Source of the DNA: Neisseria montereyensis
GTDB lineage: Bacteria > Pseudomonadota > Gammaproteobacteria > Burkholderiales > Neisseriaceae
Direction: 5' to 3'
DNA length: 64,000 nucleotides
Assembly: GCF_024834045.1 (NCBI RefSeq)
Contig: NZ_JANUXW010000001.1
Coordinates: 310,001-374,000, forward strand
The position numbers and the translations under genes were made by a program. Shown here piece after piece: positions 36,230 to 44,772 of this stretch. The first letter of the stretch is position 1. Every line of letters starts with the position of its first letter. The notes below the pieces were generated by a model. It saw only the letters and a list, made by a program, of their open reading frames with translations. It ran no database searches and had not been told where the DNA came from.

Positions 36230-37534
36230 TTAATAAAAGGCTTTGCCGGCTGCATTTAATGTGTAGGCAATATCGTCTGCCAAGACGGCGCAATCTTCAA
36301 AATCGAGATTGCCGATGGTAATCCGTACAGCCGGTTGTTTGGTAAGGTTGAAAGAAGCACCGCTTTGTACGGCCCAACCGCGGGCGGCTAAAAACTGAAC
36401 GGCTTGTGATTCGTTGCGAACAGGCAGCCAGATATGCTGGCCTTCGCCGTGTTTGCCGGGAATATCGATACCGTGTTGTAGCAGGCAGTTGATCAGGTGT
36501 TCGCGTCGGGTTTGATAGCTTTCCGATATGGCATTGAGGCCGTCTGAACCGAGTTGCTGCCATAGTTTTAGGGTAATATGTTGCAATAGTTTGCTTATCC
36601 AACGAGGGCCGAGTGAGAAGCGCTTTTTCATGGCTTTCAAAGTGTTGCCGTTTCCTGTGGCAATGGCAATACGGGCATCTGTACCGAGAAATTTACTGGT
36701 GGATGTGCTGTAAATCCATTCGTTTTGGAAACCGTCCATGCCATGAAACGGGTGGCGGCTGAGCGGCCCCCAGTGGTCATCGACAATCAATAGTGTGTTG
36801 TGGCGCGCGAGAGCTTTCTGCCATGCCTGCCAACGGGTTTTGCTGTAGCAAATACCGGTTGGGCTATGCGCGCGTGCGGTGAGTACGGCGGCGGCAATAC
36901 GACTGAAATCTATTTGGCTTGCAATAATGGCGCCGTCTTCATCCATTTCTACGGGTACTGCTTTCAAACGTAGGTTTTCCAATAAAGCTAAGAGCGGCAG
37001 CCAACACGGGGTTTCTACCAATACACGGTCGCCGGGTATGCAGCGTTGGTTGAGTGCCCGCTCGATAATATCCAAACTGCCGGAAAGCAGCATAAGCTCT
37101 TTATCGCGAATGCCGACATTATCTGTCAGCCAGTTTCGGATAAAAGCCATTAGTTCGGGATTGTCGCCATGATTGCCGACATCGGTGGCAAGATGGTATC
37201 CATTTAGCAAATCAGGAGGCAGTTCGGGCAGAAGCCGTTTGTCTATATTACCTGAGGCCAAATCGATTAGGCCGTTCGGCACCACACTTTCGGTATGTAG
37301 AATTTCGGTTTTTTCGGGAACGAAGCTACCCCGTCTGCCATCGGTGCTGATAATACCGGCATCTCTTAATTGTTTATATGCGGCTGATACCGTATTCGGA
37401 TTCACGCCGAGTTCCGATGCTAATTGACGCACGGTCGGCAGGCGGTGGCCTGCAGACCACACTTCTTCACGTATCAGGCCGCTGATAGATTGGGCGATAT
37501 TGACAGCCGTGCGGCCTTTGGGTTTTAATTCCAC
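36230..37534 (-). CDS. MocR-type regulator (GntR HTH fused to aminotransferase domain), PtsJ-like
   Basis: 434 residues. An N-terminal GntR winged helix (about 10-75; RLPTVRQLASELGVNPNTVSAAYK) is fused to a class I aminotransferase-like domain (about 100-430). The PLP lysine is in STSKFLG, and TARAHSPTG and VDDHWGPLS match the fold. The layout is closest to E. coli PtsJ, implicated in vitamin B6 control; PdxR-like proteins are related. Translation appears to start at GTG (37534). A pair of inverted repeats lies directly upstream (37537-37581) and may be its own operator. Target genes are unknown; pdxH lies about 4 kb away. Confidence 0.85.
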   Translation of the reverse strand: MELKPKGRTAVNIAQSISGLIREEVWSAGHRLPTVRQLASELGVNPNTVSAAYKQLRDAGIISTDGRRGSFVPEKTEILHTESVVPNGLIDLASGNIDKRLLPELPPDLLNGYHLATDVGNHGDNPELMAFIRNWLTDNVGIRDKELMLLSGSLDIIERALNQRCIPGDRVLVETPCWLPLLALLENLRLKAVPVEMDEDGAIIASQIDFSRIAAAVLTARAHSPTGICYSKTRWQAWQKALARHNTLLIVDDHWGPLSRHPFHGMDGFQNEWIYSTSTSKFLGTDARIAIATGNGNTLKAMKKRFSLGPRWISKLLQHITLKLWQQLGSDGLNAISESYQTRREHLINCLLQHGIDIPGKHGEGQHIWLPVRNESQAVQFLAARGWAVQSGASFNLTKQPAVRITIGNLDFEDCAVLADDIAYTLNAAGKAFY

Positions 37535-37536
37535 AA

Positions 37537-37581
37537 TACAAAATCCATTTTGTACTAATGCAAATTAATTTAATGGATTTT
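37537..37581. promoter_or_regulatory. Candidate operator of the MocR-type regulator
   Basis: A perfect palindrome, TACAAAAT-CC-ATTTTGTA (37537-37554), sits three bases upstream of the GTG. Its core AAAATCCATT (37540-37549) recurs inverted as AATGGATTTT at 37572-37581. Two related sites upstream of the regulator gene fit autoregulation of the MocR family. Confidence 0.6.
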
Positions 37582-37685
37582 AAAGTAATTGGCAAGTGTT
37601 GCGGAAATATATTTAGATTTGGTTTTCTTGATGAAATCGAATCTGAATTAAAGCGGAACGAATAAAATGGATGGTATGGTAAATA

Positions 37686-37728
37686 TTTCAGACGGCCTTA
37701 TCTTGAAGTGTGATAAGGCCGTCTGAAA
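37686..37728. repeat. Long DUS hairpin between divergent genes
   Basis: TTTCAGACGGCCTTATC (37686-37702) pairs perfectly with 37712-37728 around a nine-base loop. Unlike other DUS hairpins here it is not downstream of any gene: it lies between divergent mocR-type (-) and ccoG (+), so terminator function for flanking genes is unlikely. Confidence 0.75.
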
Positions 37729-37794
37729 ACCGTGAAGCTGTTATAATTATCTACTATTAAAAATAATATAAAAAATTAAGTAAGGAACACTGTG

Positions 37795-39228
37795 ATGTCT
37801 AACGATAAGACAGACAAAACACCCAAGCAGCCTAAAGAGCAGGTTATCCACCTCTACCAAAGTGCCAAGCGGATTCATCCGAAGAGAGCAAAAGGCCGTT
37901 TTGCTAATCTTAGAATATTGGCTATTTTGGCCACACAGTTTGTTTTTTATGTGATTCCTTGGTTTAACTGGAGCGGTCGGCAGGCGGTTTTGTTTGATAT
38001 TCCCGAGCGGCATTTTTATATTTTCGGCTTGTCGCTTGGTGCGGGCGATTTGATTTATTTAACCATGCTGCTGATTATTTCGGCGTTCGGTTTGTTTTGG
38101 TGGACTACCATAGCAGGGCGTTTGTGGTGCGGTTATTCGTGTCCGCAAACAATTTATACCGAAATTATGTTATGGATCGACCATTTTGTAGAAGGCGACC
38201 GTAACAAGCGCTTGAAACTGGATAAAGAGCCTTGGAATTTCCGTAAAATCCGTATTAAGCTCACTAAATATCTGATTATTTTTGCTGTCTGTGCATGGAC
38301 AGGGATTACTTTCGCCGGTTGGTTTACGCCGATTCGTGAGTTTGTGCCGGCATTGTTTACCTTTCAAGTTGGTGGCGGTTCATTGTTTGCAGCGGCGTTT
38401 TATGGTTTTATGACTTGGCTGTTTGCCCATCAAATGCGTGAACAGGTATGTAAATATATGTGTCCTTATGCACGTTTCCAAAGTGCTATGTTTGATAAGG
38501 ATACTTTGATTATTTCTTATGATGAAGAGCGCGGCGAACCGCGTGGTGCGCGTAAGAAAAATGCCAAGAAAGATGATTTACCGCTAGGCGATTGTATCAA
38601 TTGTACGATGTGTGTACAGGTTTGCCCGGTCGGTATCGATATCCGCGACGGTTTGCAATATCAATGTATCGGTTGTGCCGCTTGTATTGATGCCTGTGAT
38701 GAAATCATGGATAAGATGAGCTATCCGCGCGGCCTTATCCGTTATACTACGGAAAGCGTATTGGAGCACGAATATACCGATGCGGATATTAAAAAACGCT
38801 TATTGCGTCCGCGGGTGTTGGGTTATGGTGCGGTATTGCTGGTGGCGGTAATTGCCATGATTACCAGTATTGCACTCCGGCAGACATTGGAAGTCGATAT
38901 TATTAAAGACCGTGGTGTGATGTTGCGTGAAAATAACCGCGGCTGGTTGGAAAATGCCTATAATTTGCGCATTATCAATGATAGCGAACGGGAACAGATA
39001 TTAACGGCCGAAGTGACCGGTTTCGATGAAATTATGTTGACCGGCCTGCCTTCAGACGGCCTGAAAGTACCGCCTAGAGATACTATGACTATTCCGGTTC
39101 AAGTATCGACGATTCCCGAATACGCCGATAAAGGCAGTCATCCGATCGAGTTTCACTTTACTTATCGTGAAACCGACAGCGATGAAATCAATACAATCGT
39201 TGAAAAAGCATCATTTATCGGAGAATAA
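37795..39228 (+). CDS. ccoG: Cytochrome cbb3 oxidase accessory protein CcoG (FixG/RdxA)
   Basis: 477 residues from the ATG at 37795 (AAGGA eight bases upstream; GTG one codon earlier). Several membrane helices, a WCGYSCPQ motif in the membrane region, and two 4Fe-4S clusters (CINCTMCVQVCP, then CIGCAACIDACD). A C-terminal Ig-like periplasmic domain follows. CcoG reduces Cu(II) during copper delivery to cbb3 oxidase. TATAAT-like sequence lies near 37743. A DUS in frame encodes PSDGL. It is followed after two bases by fixH. Confidence 0.92.
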   Translation: MSNDKTDKTPKQPKEQVIHLYQSAKRIHPKRAKGRFANLRILAILATQFVFYVIPWFNWSGRQAVLFDIPERHFYIFGLSLGAGDLIYLTMLLIISAFGLFWWTTIAGRLWCGYSCPQTIYTEIMLWIDHFVEGDRNKRLKLDKEPWNFRKIRIKLTKYLIIFAVCAWTGITFAGWFTPIREFVPALFTFQVGGGSLFAAAFYGFMTWLFAHQMREQVCKYMCPYARFQSAMFDKDTLIISYDEERGEPRGARKKNAKKDDLPLGDCINCTMCVQVCPVGIDIRDGLQYQCIGCAACIDACDEIMDKMSYPRGLIRYTTESVLEHEYTDADIKKRLLRPRVLGYGAVLLVAVIAMITSIALRQTLEVDIIKDRGVMLRENNRGWLENAYNLRIINDSEREQILTAEVTGFDEIMLTGLPSDGLKVPPRDTMTIPVQVSTIPEYADKGSHPIEFHFTYRETDSDEINTIVEKASFIGE

Positions 39229-39230
39229 AA

Positions 39231-39791
39231 TTGAACCGTTCTGAACAATCCAAAGTTTGGTATAAAGAACCTTGGCCTTGGTTTCTGATGGCAGGCCCCG
39301 CGATTGTGGTGGTGGCCGCTATTTTCACCTATTACCTTGCCCAAACCAATTCTGCGGACTTGGTGAGTGATGATTATTATGAAGATGGCAAGCATATCAA
39401 TATTGAACTGCATCGCGATGAAGAAGCAGCGAAAAGAGATATTGACGCGCAAGTTCTCATCAATCCGGATAAAAATGCGGCTAAAGTTTTTGTGAGCGGC
39501 GATTTTAATCGTGATGAAAGCTTAAATCTGGTTTTTATGCATCCGGCTAAACAGTCATACGATCAAACCGTTAAATTGATAGCGGATTCGGAGATGCCGA
39601 ATTCGGGTGATAAAACCGAATATAGGGCGGTTTTTAAAACCCTGCCGCCGACCCAGCATTGGTATGTACGGGTAGAAGATACCGATGGTAAATGGCGGGT
39701 AGAAGACAAATGGGTGGTTAACCAGGGCAATGCGGTGAATTTAAAGGCCAAGCAGCAATGGGCTGCCGCATCGAAATCGGATAATAAATAG
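39231..39791 (+). CDS. fixH: FixH family protein
   Basis: 186 residues from a TTG start at 39231, supported by GGAG seven bases upstream and by the two-base gap after ccoG. One N-terminal membrane helix (about 16-38) follows a WYKEPWPWF motif, then a beta-rich periplasmic domain. FixH belongs to the ccoGHIS group that matures cbb3 oxidase. ccoI and ccoS are not adjacent here. Confidence 0.85.
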   Translation: MNRSEQSKVWYKEPWPWFLMAGPAIVVVAAIFTYYLAQTNSADLVSDDYYEDGKHINIELHRDEEAAKRDIDAQVLINPDKNAAKVFVSGDFNRDESLNLVFMHPAKQSYDQTVKLIADSEMPNSGDKTEYRAVFKTLPPTQHWYVRVEDTDGKWRVEDKWVVNQGNAVNLKAKQQWAAASKSDNK

Positions 39792-39864
39792 TAAAAATTA
39801 GATCGACATATTATGACAAGCTGTAAAATCATTATTTTGCAGGCTTTGTTGAAAAGGAATATCC

Positions 39865-40518
39865 ATGTTTGACGAATCTTCCCGCAGTCGGTTATCCGCA
39901 TTGCTGGATCATAAGGCTGAAACCACTGCCGCCATGCGTTGCGATGAAGTACAAGCTTACATGATGGCTTTGCTAACCGGCCCCGACGAATTAAAAACCG
40001 GGGAATGGTTGCCGGAAGTGATGGGGGATGAAGAGCTATTTAAACCGACCGAACAAAAAGAAATCGAATCGTTGGTGCTGGCTTTGGTGATGGATATGCG
40101 GGAAAAATTTGCCGAACGCATGTTACCCGATTTATGGCTTTATGAAGATGAAGCGGGCCATTCCGATTTCCATACATGGTGCAATGCCTATCTTTATGCT
40201 TTGGATGTAGTGCCGACCGATTGGTTTGAAGCGGTGAACGATGAAGAGTTTGAAGATTTGTTTTACCCGATTATGGCATTGGGCGGTATTTATGATGAAG
40301 AAGAAAACGGTGAAATACTGCTACATCTGACCGATAAAGAGCTGACCGAGTTGGAGTCGGAACTACCGCATGTATTGTTAGATATTTATTACTATTGGCA
40401 CAGCATTAAAAACAAACCGGCTACTATACGCAGAACGGAAGAAAAAGTCGGGCGCAATGATCCTTGTCCGTGCGGCAGCGGTAAAAAATACAAAACCTGT
40501 TGCGGTAAGGCGCAATAA
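39865..40518 (+). CDS. UPF0149/YecA-type protein with SEC-C zinc motif
   Basis: 217 residues. A helical UPF0149 region (about 10-185) precedes a C-terminal SEC-C motif, [17 protein letters not shown], which binds zinc and in SecA and YecA contacts ribosomes or SecB. A role near protein export or translation is inferred from the motif only. AAAAGGAATATCC precedes the ATG. Confidence 0.85.
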   Translation: MFDESSRSRLSALLDHKAETTAAMRCDEVQAYMMALLTGPDELKTGEWLPEVMGDEELFKPTEQKEIESLVLALVMDMREKFAERMLPDLWLYEDEAGHSDFHTWCNAYLYALDVVPTDWFEAVNDEEFEDLFYPIMALGGIYDEEENGEILLHLTDKELTELESELPHVLLDIYYYWHSIKNKPATIRRTEEKVGRNDPCPCGSGKKYKTCCGKAQ

Positions 40519-40629
40519 TGAAATCATATTGCCTCATTTTAAGTATGGGTTTCTAGAATTTGGTTTGGATGAATGAATAGCCATACCTGATGTAAAAGGC
40601 CGTCTGAAAGCGGAAAGGAAGAAATAGAG

Positions 40630-41418
40630 ATGGATCATTTGTTTGATTTGAATGTTGCAGCCGGTATTAAAAACCGGCAGACATCATTCTTCCATGCCGA
40701 ATGGCCGGCGCCGCCGAATGTAAAAACATTAATTACGACCCGTCTGGGAGGCGTGAGTGAAGGCGGTTACAAAAGTTTGAATCTCGGTGCCCATGTAGGG
40801 GATAACCCCGAACATGTGCGGCAAAACCGTATGCTGATTCAACAACAAATCCATGTACCCGTTGTTTATCTCAATCAAGTACACGGTACGGTTGTGGTTG
40901 AGGCGGCATCTCATATCGGAAGCGTGCCTGATGCCGATGCATCCGTAGACAGTACCGCAGCTGCAGCATGTGCCGTTTTAACGGCAGATTGCTTGCCGGT
41001 GTTATTTTGTGATCGTACCGGTAGTGTGGTGGCGGCCGCCCATGCCGGTTGGCGCGGTTTGGCAGGCGGAGTGTTGAAAAACACCATTACCGCAATGGCA
41101 GTGCCGCTGGAAGACATTATGGTTTATTTCGGCCCGGCGATTGGCCCGGAAGCTTTTGAAGTGGGGCAGGATGTATATGATGTTTTTTATGCACAAAACC
41201 CCTCGATGGCAAATGCGTTTGAACCGATAGGCGGTGGTAAATATCTGGCCGATATTTATGCTTTGGCGAGAATGAGTTTACAGCGCGAAGGTGTGACCAT
41301 GATTTATGGCGGTGAGGACTGCACCGTATTGGGGCGTGATACCTTTTTTTCATATCGCCGTGATAAAACAACGGGACGTATGGCCAGTATTATTTGGTTG
41401 GATAATGATAACGGATAA
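40630..41418 (+). CDS. pgeF: Peptidoglycan editing factor PgeF (YfiH, laccase-domain family)
   Basis: 262 residues. The family zinc site is recognisable as LNQVHG, LTADCLPV and AAAHAGWRG (His, Cys, His). PgeF removes misincorporated residues from UDP-MurNAc-peptide precursors; older names refer to polyphenol oxidase activity. A DUS lies just upstream at about 40597. It ends at a terminator shared with purF. Confidence 0.9.
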   Translation: MDHLFDLNVAAGIKNRQTSFFHAEWPAPPNVKTLITTRLGGVSEGGYKSLNLGAHVGDNPEHVRQNRMLIQQQIHVPVVYLNQVHGTVVVEAASHIGSVPDADASVDSTAAAACAVLTADCLPVLFCDRTGSVVAAAHAGWRGLAGGVLKNTITAMAVPLEDIMVYFGPAIGPEAFEVGQDVYDVFYAQNPSMANAFEPIGGGKYLADIYALARMSLQREGVTMIYGGEDCTVLGRDTFFSYRRDKTTGRMASIIWLDNDNG

Positions 41419-41451
41419 AAGCCGCATTGCCTTTTCAGACGGCCTTCACAT

Positions 41452-41488
41452 AATAAAACCGGATAATAGGACATTATCCGGTTTTATT
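41452..41488. terminator. Perfect 16-bp terminator between pgeF and purF
   Basis: AATAAAACCGGATAAT and its exact complement around the loop AGGAC (41452-41467 with 41473-41488). The flanking genes converge. No DUS in the stem, though a single one lies just before it. Confidence 0.85.
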
Positions 41489-41507
41489 GTTTCAGATTAA
41501 TCCGTAT

Positions 41508-43046
41508 TTAGTCATCTTCTTCTGAATTATTGTCAATACCGATAGAGGTATGGATTTGTCCGGTAGTGACTTTATGCAAAGAGGCTTTATCGTCAGATAA
41601 TTTTTGCAGGTAGGCTTCATCAATATCACCGGTGAGATAAATGCCGCTGAAGCAGGAAGTATCAAAAGCAGTGATATTCGGATTCAGATCTTTAATGACT
41701 TGTTCCAACTCTGATAATTCTTGGAATACGCAGCCATCGGCACCGATCTCTTGAGCAATTTCTTCGGTGGTGCGGTTATTGGCGATTAATTCTTCACGGG
41801 TCGGCATGTCGATACCATAAACATTGGGGAAGCGTACTTCCGGGGCGGCAGAGGCAAAATAAACTTTGCGTGCACCTGATGCGCGTACCATCTCGACAAT
41901 TTCACGGCTGGTTGTGCCGCGTACGATGGAATCATCAACCAATAGCACACTTTTACCCTTAAATTCGGTTTCCATCGGGCTGAGTTTCTGACGTACCGAT
42001 TTTTTACGCGTGGCCTGACCGGGCATAATAAAGGTGCGGCCGATATAACGGTTTTTGATTAAGCCTTCGCGGTAGGGCTTGCCCAGATGGTGCGCCAGTT
42101 CCATGGCGCTGGGGCGGCTGGTGTCGGGAATCGGCATCACCACATCGATATCGTCAATCGGCAGTTCGCGTTTCACTTTTTCCGCCAAAGTAATGCCCAT
42201 ATTGAGGCGCGACTGATACACGGATACGTTGTCGATAACGGAGTCCGGACGGGCAAAATACACATATTCGAACAGACAGGGGCTGGGTTGGTCGTTGCCG
42301 CCGCATTTGCGTGAGAAAAATTGGCCGTCTAGACCGATGAATACCGCTTCACCCGGTGCAATATCACGCTCAATATCATAGGCAATGCCGTTGAATGCAA
42401 CCGATTCCGAAGCAACGGCATAGGATTTATGGCCGTTTTCATCAGTTTGCGAACCTAAAACCAATGGGCGGATACCGAACGGATCACGGAATGCCAACAG
42501 GCCGTATCCGGCAATCATGGCCACAACGCCGTAGGCGCCGCGTACCCGTTTGTGCAGTTGGGAAACGGCATTGAAAATATTGTCTATAGTCAGTAGGAAC
42601 GAATCGTTGTCGGTTACTTCGCGGCGTAATTCATGTGCCAAGACATTCAGCAATATTTCCGAATCGGAACGGGTATTGATATGGCGTAGGTGTTTATTGC
42701 ATACGTTTTCGTATAGTTCGGTGGTGTTGGTCAGGTTGCCGTTGTGGGCTAAAACGATCCCGAAAGGCGAGCTGACATAAAAGGGCTGGGCTTCTGCCGT
42801 GCTGGCAGCATCACCTGCGGTCGGGTAGCGGACATGGGCAATACCTGCGTGTCCGGGTAGGTTGCGCATATTACGGGTGCGGAAAACATCGCGCACCATG
42901 CCTTTGCCTTTGTGCATGTGGAACACGCTGCCTTCTACGGTTACGATACCGGCCGCATCTTGGCCGCGGTGTTGCAGCATTTGCAGGCCGTCGTAAAGGC
43001 TTTGATTAACGGGTTGGGAGGCTACCATACCTAATACGCCACACAT
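41508..43046 (-). CDS. purF: Amidophosphoribosyltransferase
   Basis: 512 residues. Ntn-hydrolase glutaminase half starts MCGVLGMV with the catalytic cysteine at position 2; the PRTase half has VLLVDDSIVRGTTSREIV. It starts de novo purine synthesis by converting PRPP to phosphoribosylamine. It is the last gene of the folC-SPOR-cvpA-purF unit, an order shared with E. coli. Confidence 0.95.
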   Translation of the reverse strand: MCGVLGMVASQPVNQSLYDGLQMLQHRGQDAAGIVTVEGSVFHMHKGKGMVRDVFRTRNMRNLPGHAGIAHVRYPTAGDAASTAEAQPFYVSSPFGIVLAHNGNLTNTTELYENVCNKHLRHINTRSDSEILLNVLAHELRREVTDNDSFLLTIDNIFNAVSQLHKRVRGAYGVVAMIAGYGLLAFRDPFGIRPLVLGSQTDENGHKSYAVASESVAFNGIAYDIERDIAPGEAVFIGLDGQFFSRKCGGNDQPSPCLFEYVYFARPDSVIDNVSVYQSRLNMGITLAEKVKRELPIDDIDVVMPIPDTSRPSAMELAHHLGKPYREGLIKNRYIGRTFIMPGQATRKKSVRQKLSPMETEFKGKSVLLVDDSIVRGTTSREIVEMVRASGARKVYFASAAPEVRFPNVYGIDMPTREELIANNRTTEEIAQEIGADGCVFQELSELEQVIKDLNPNITAFDTSCFSGIYLTGDIDEAYLQKLSDDKASLHKVTTGQIHTSIGIDNNSEEDD

Positions 43047-43063
43047 TATTTATTCTCCGGGAT

Positions 43064-43561
43064 TTAAGGGGTTGGATAGTGTATTTGGTCCGTGAGTACA
43101 GACGATAAATAGGGAACGGCCACTCTGGCCAGTGCTTCAAAATAAACTGCGCTGAAAGATTGCTGCCAACCTTCGCTTTGGGGAAGGTCGGTAAATAAGC
43201 AAACGATAACGACCAAGGTAACCAATATAATGCCTTTTAGTGCGCCGACAATACCGCCGAGCAAACGGTTAATGCCGCCCAGTCCGACAGCTTTAACAGC
43301 CGAAGTGAGTAGCGAGCGTAATAAATGTTGTACCAGCCATGATGCAATAAAGAGAACGATAAAGGCGATGGCGACACCGAATGCCTGCGGTTCGACGGTT
43401 GAAAAGGCCATTTCAGCAAAGGGCACGGCATAAAGTTTGGCAACAATAAATGCCACAATCCAAATCAATAACGAGGTGATTTCGGCAATCATTCCGCGCA
43501 TCATGGAAATGATGACGGATATTAAAATGAGGCCGAAAGCCAAAATATCAAACATGGCCAT
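43064..43561 (-). CDS. cvpA: CvpA family membrane protein
   Basis: 165 residues with four membrane helices. N-terminal FDILAFGLILISVIISMMRG is family-typical. The E. coli gene was named for colicin V production and lies before purF, as here. The ATG shares one base with the stop of the SPOR gene (TAATG), indicating coupling. An alternative ATG two codons later exists. Molecular role not established. Confidence 0.88.
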   Translation of the reverse strand: MAMFDILAFGLILISVIISMMRGMIAEITSLLIWIVAFIVAKLYAVPFAEMAFSTVEPQAFGVAIAFIVLFIASWLVQHLLRSLLTSAVKAVGLGGINRLLGGIVGALKGIILVTLVVIVCLFTDLPQSEGWQQSFSAVYFEALARVAVPYLSSVLTDQIHYPTP

Positions 43562-44757
43562 TAGGATTGTCCGATAATAATGCCGTCAAAGCCTTTTTTA
43601 TGGATGGAATCCAAAGCTTTACCTGCCGCTTCTCTGGTCGGATAGCTGCCGGTACGGACACGAAAGGTTTTGCCTTTGCCGGTATCGGCTTCGGTGATAT
43701 AAGAGCTGATACCTTTATCGGCGAGTTTTTGTTGCATTTGCCGAGCCTGTTGACGGCTGCTGAATGCGCCGAGCTGAATGCTGGCCTTGGCGGAAGCTTT
43801 TGCTTCCAAAATGGCTTGAGGATCGACTTTATCGGCAATGTCGGCCGATTTGTTGTTTAAAGCATCTTCGGCTGCCTTACGGTTGGCGGCTTCTTGTTTT
43901 TTCCGTGCGGCTTCTGCTGCGCGTTTTTGTGCAGCTGCTTTTTCTTGTGCTTGTTTTTGGGCTTTTAAGCGCTGCGCTTTTTGTTCGGCCTGACGTTGTT
44001 CAGCTTGTTTTTTCGCTTCTGTTGCTTGCCGTTCTTTTTCAGCTTCGGCTTTTTGCTTTTCGGCTTGTTGGCGTTGTATGGCCTGTTGTTTCAAACGTTC
44101 GTTTTCTGCCTTTTCCCGTTGTGCTTTTTGTGCGGCAGCTTTCCGTTCGGCTTCGGATTCGGGTTCGACTTTATTGTTAATGACGACAACCGGCGGCGGA
44201 GCAGTTTCTTCAGGTTGGGGCGTATCTGCTTTTTTGACCGCTGTTTTTGTTTCGGTTGGCTTTGTTTCCGGTGTGGCGGAAGCTGCATTCGGGATGGGTT
44301 TTATTGCTTCCGTAGTGCTGTCTTGATTATGGGAAGCGGTAGTATCGGGCGATACGGGCTGGGTTTCTAAAGCGGATACGGTTTCGGGTTTGGATGATTC
44401 CGGTGCCGGAGCAGGATGGAGGAGCGGATTGTCCAATTCGATGGTTTGGGTGTCTTCCGGTGCGGGTTCTAAAACGGCGGCGGGGGATAAATCGGATGCA
44501 TCGTCGGCCGATGCGGCATGGTTGGTAATGGTAATGTGTTGCGTTTCGGGTGATGAGGCCGTCTGAACGGAACCGTCGGCTTTACGGATACTGATGGTCT
44601 CTGCGGCGGTATTGTCGCTGCTTTGGTTCAATACTTTGGCCAGTAGAAAGCCTGCACATATCACCAAAACGGAAGCGCCGACCAGCCTGCGGCGGTTTTT
44701 ACGTTTTAATTGTTCGTATTCGCTTAAACTTTGGAAGCGGTTGCGGTGGTTTGCCAT
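43561..44757 (-). CDS. SPOR-domain envelope protein (DedD/FtsN-like)
   Basis: 398 residues. A short basic cytoplasmic tail (RKNRRR) precedes one membrane helix (about 24-42), a proline/threonine/glutamate-rich periplasmic stretch, a Q/K/A/E-rich coiled segment (about 210-315), and a C-terminal SPOR domain (about 325-398; IQLGAFSSRQQA, FRVRTGSYPTREAA). SPOR domains bind denuded glycan strands at division sites. Position matches DedD of E. coli (between folC and cvpA), though the length is nearer FtsN. A DUS is in frame near residue 60. Confidence 0.88.
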   Translation of the reverse strand: MANHRNRFQSLSEYEQLKRKNRRRLVGASVLVICAGFLLAKVLNQSSDNTAAETISIRKADGSVQTASSPETQHITITNHAASADDASDLSPAAVLEPAPEDTQTIELDNPLLHPAPAPESSKPETVSALETQPVSPDTTASHNQDSTTEAIKPIPNAASATPETKPTETKTAVKKADTPQPEETAPPPVVVINNKVEPESEAERKAAAQKAQREKAENERLKQQAIQRQQAEKQKAEAEKERQATEAKKQAEQRQAEQKAQRLKAQKQAQEKAAAQKRAAEAARKKQEAANRKAAEDALNNKSADIADKVDPQAILEAKASAKASIQLGAFSSRQQARQMQQKLADKGISSYITEADTGKGKTFRVRTGSYPTREAAGKALDSIHKKGFDGIIIGQS

Positions 44758-44772
44758 ATTAAATTGAAAGCC

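Noticed and set aside
43981-44370. Plus-strand hydrophobic frame opposite the SPOR gene
   Set aside because: It is the complement of the K/Q/E-rich low-complexity segment, which automatically yields F/L/V codons on the other strand.
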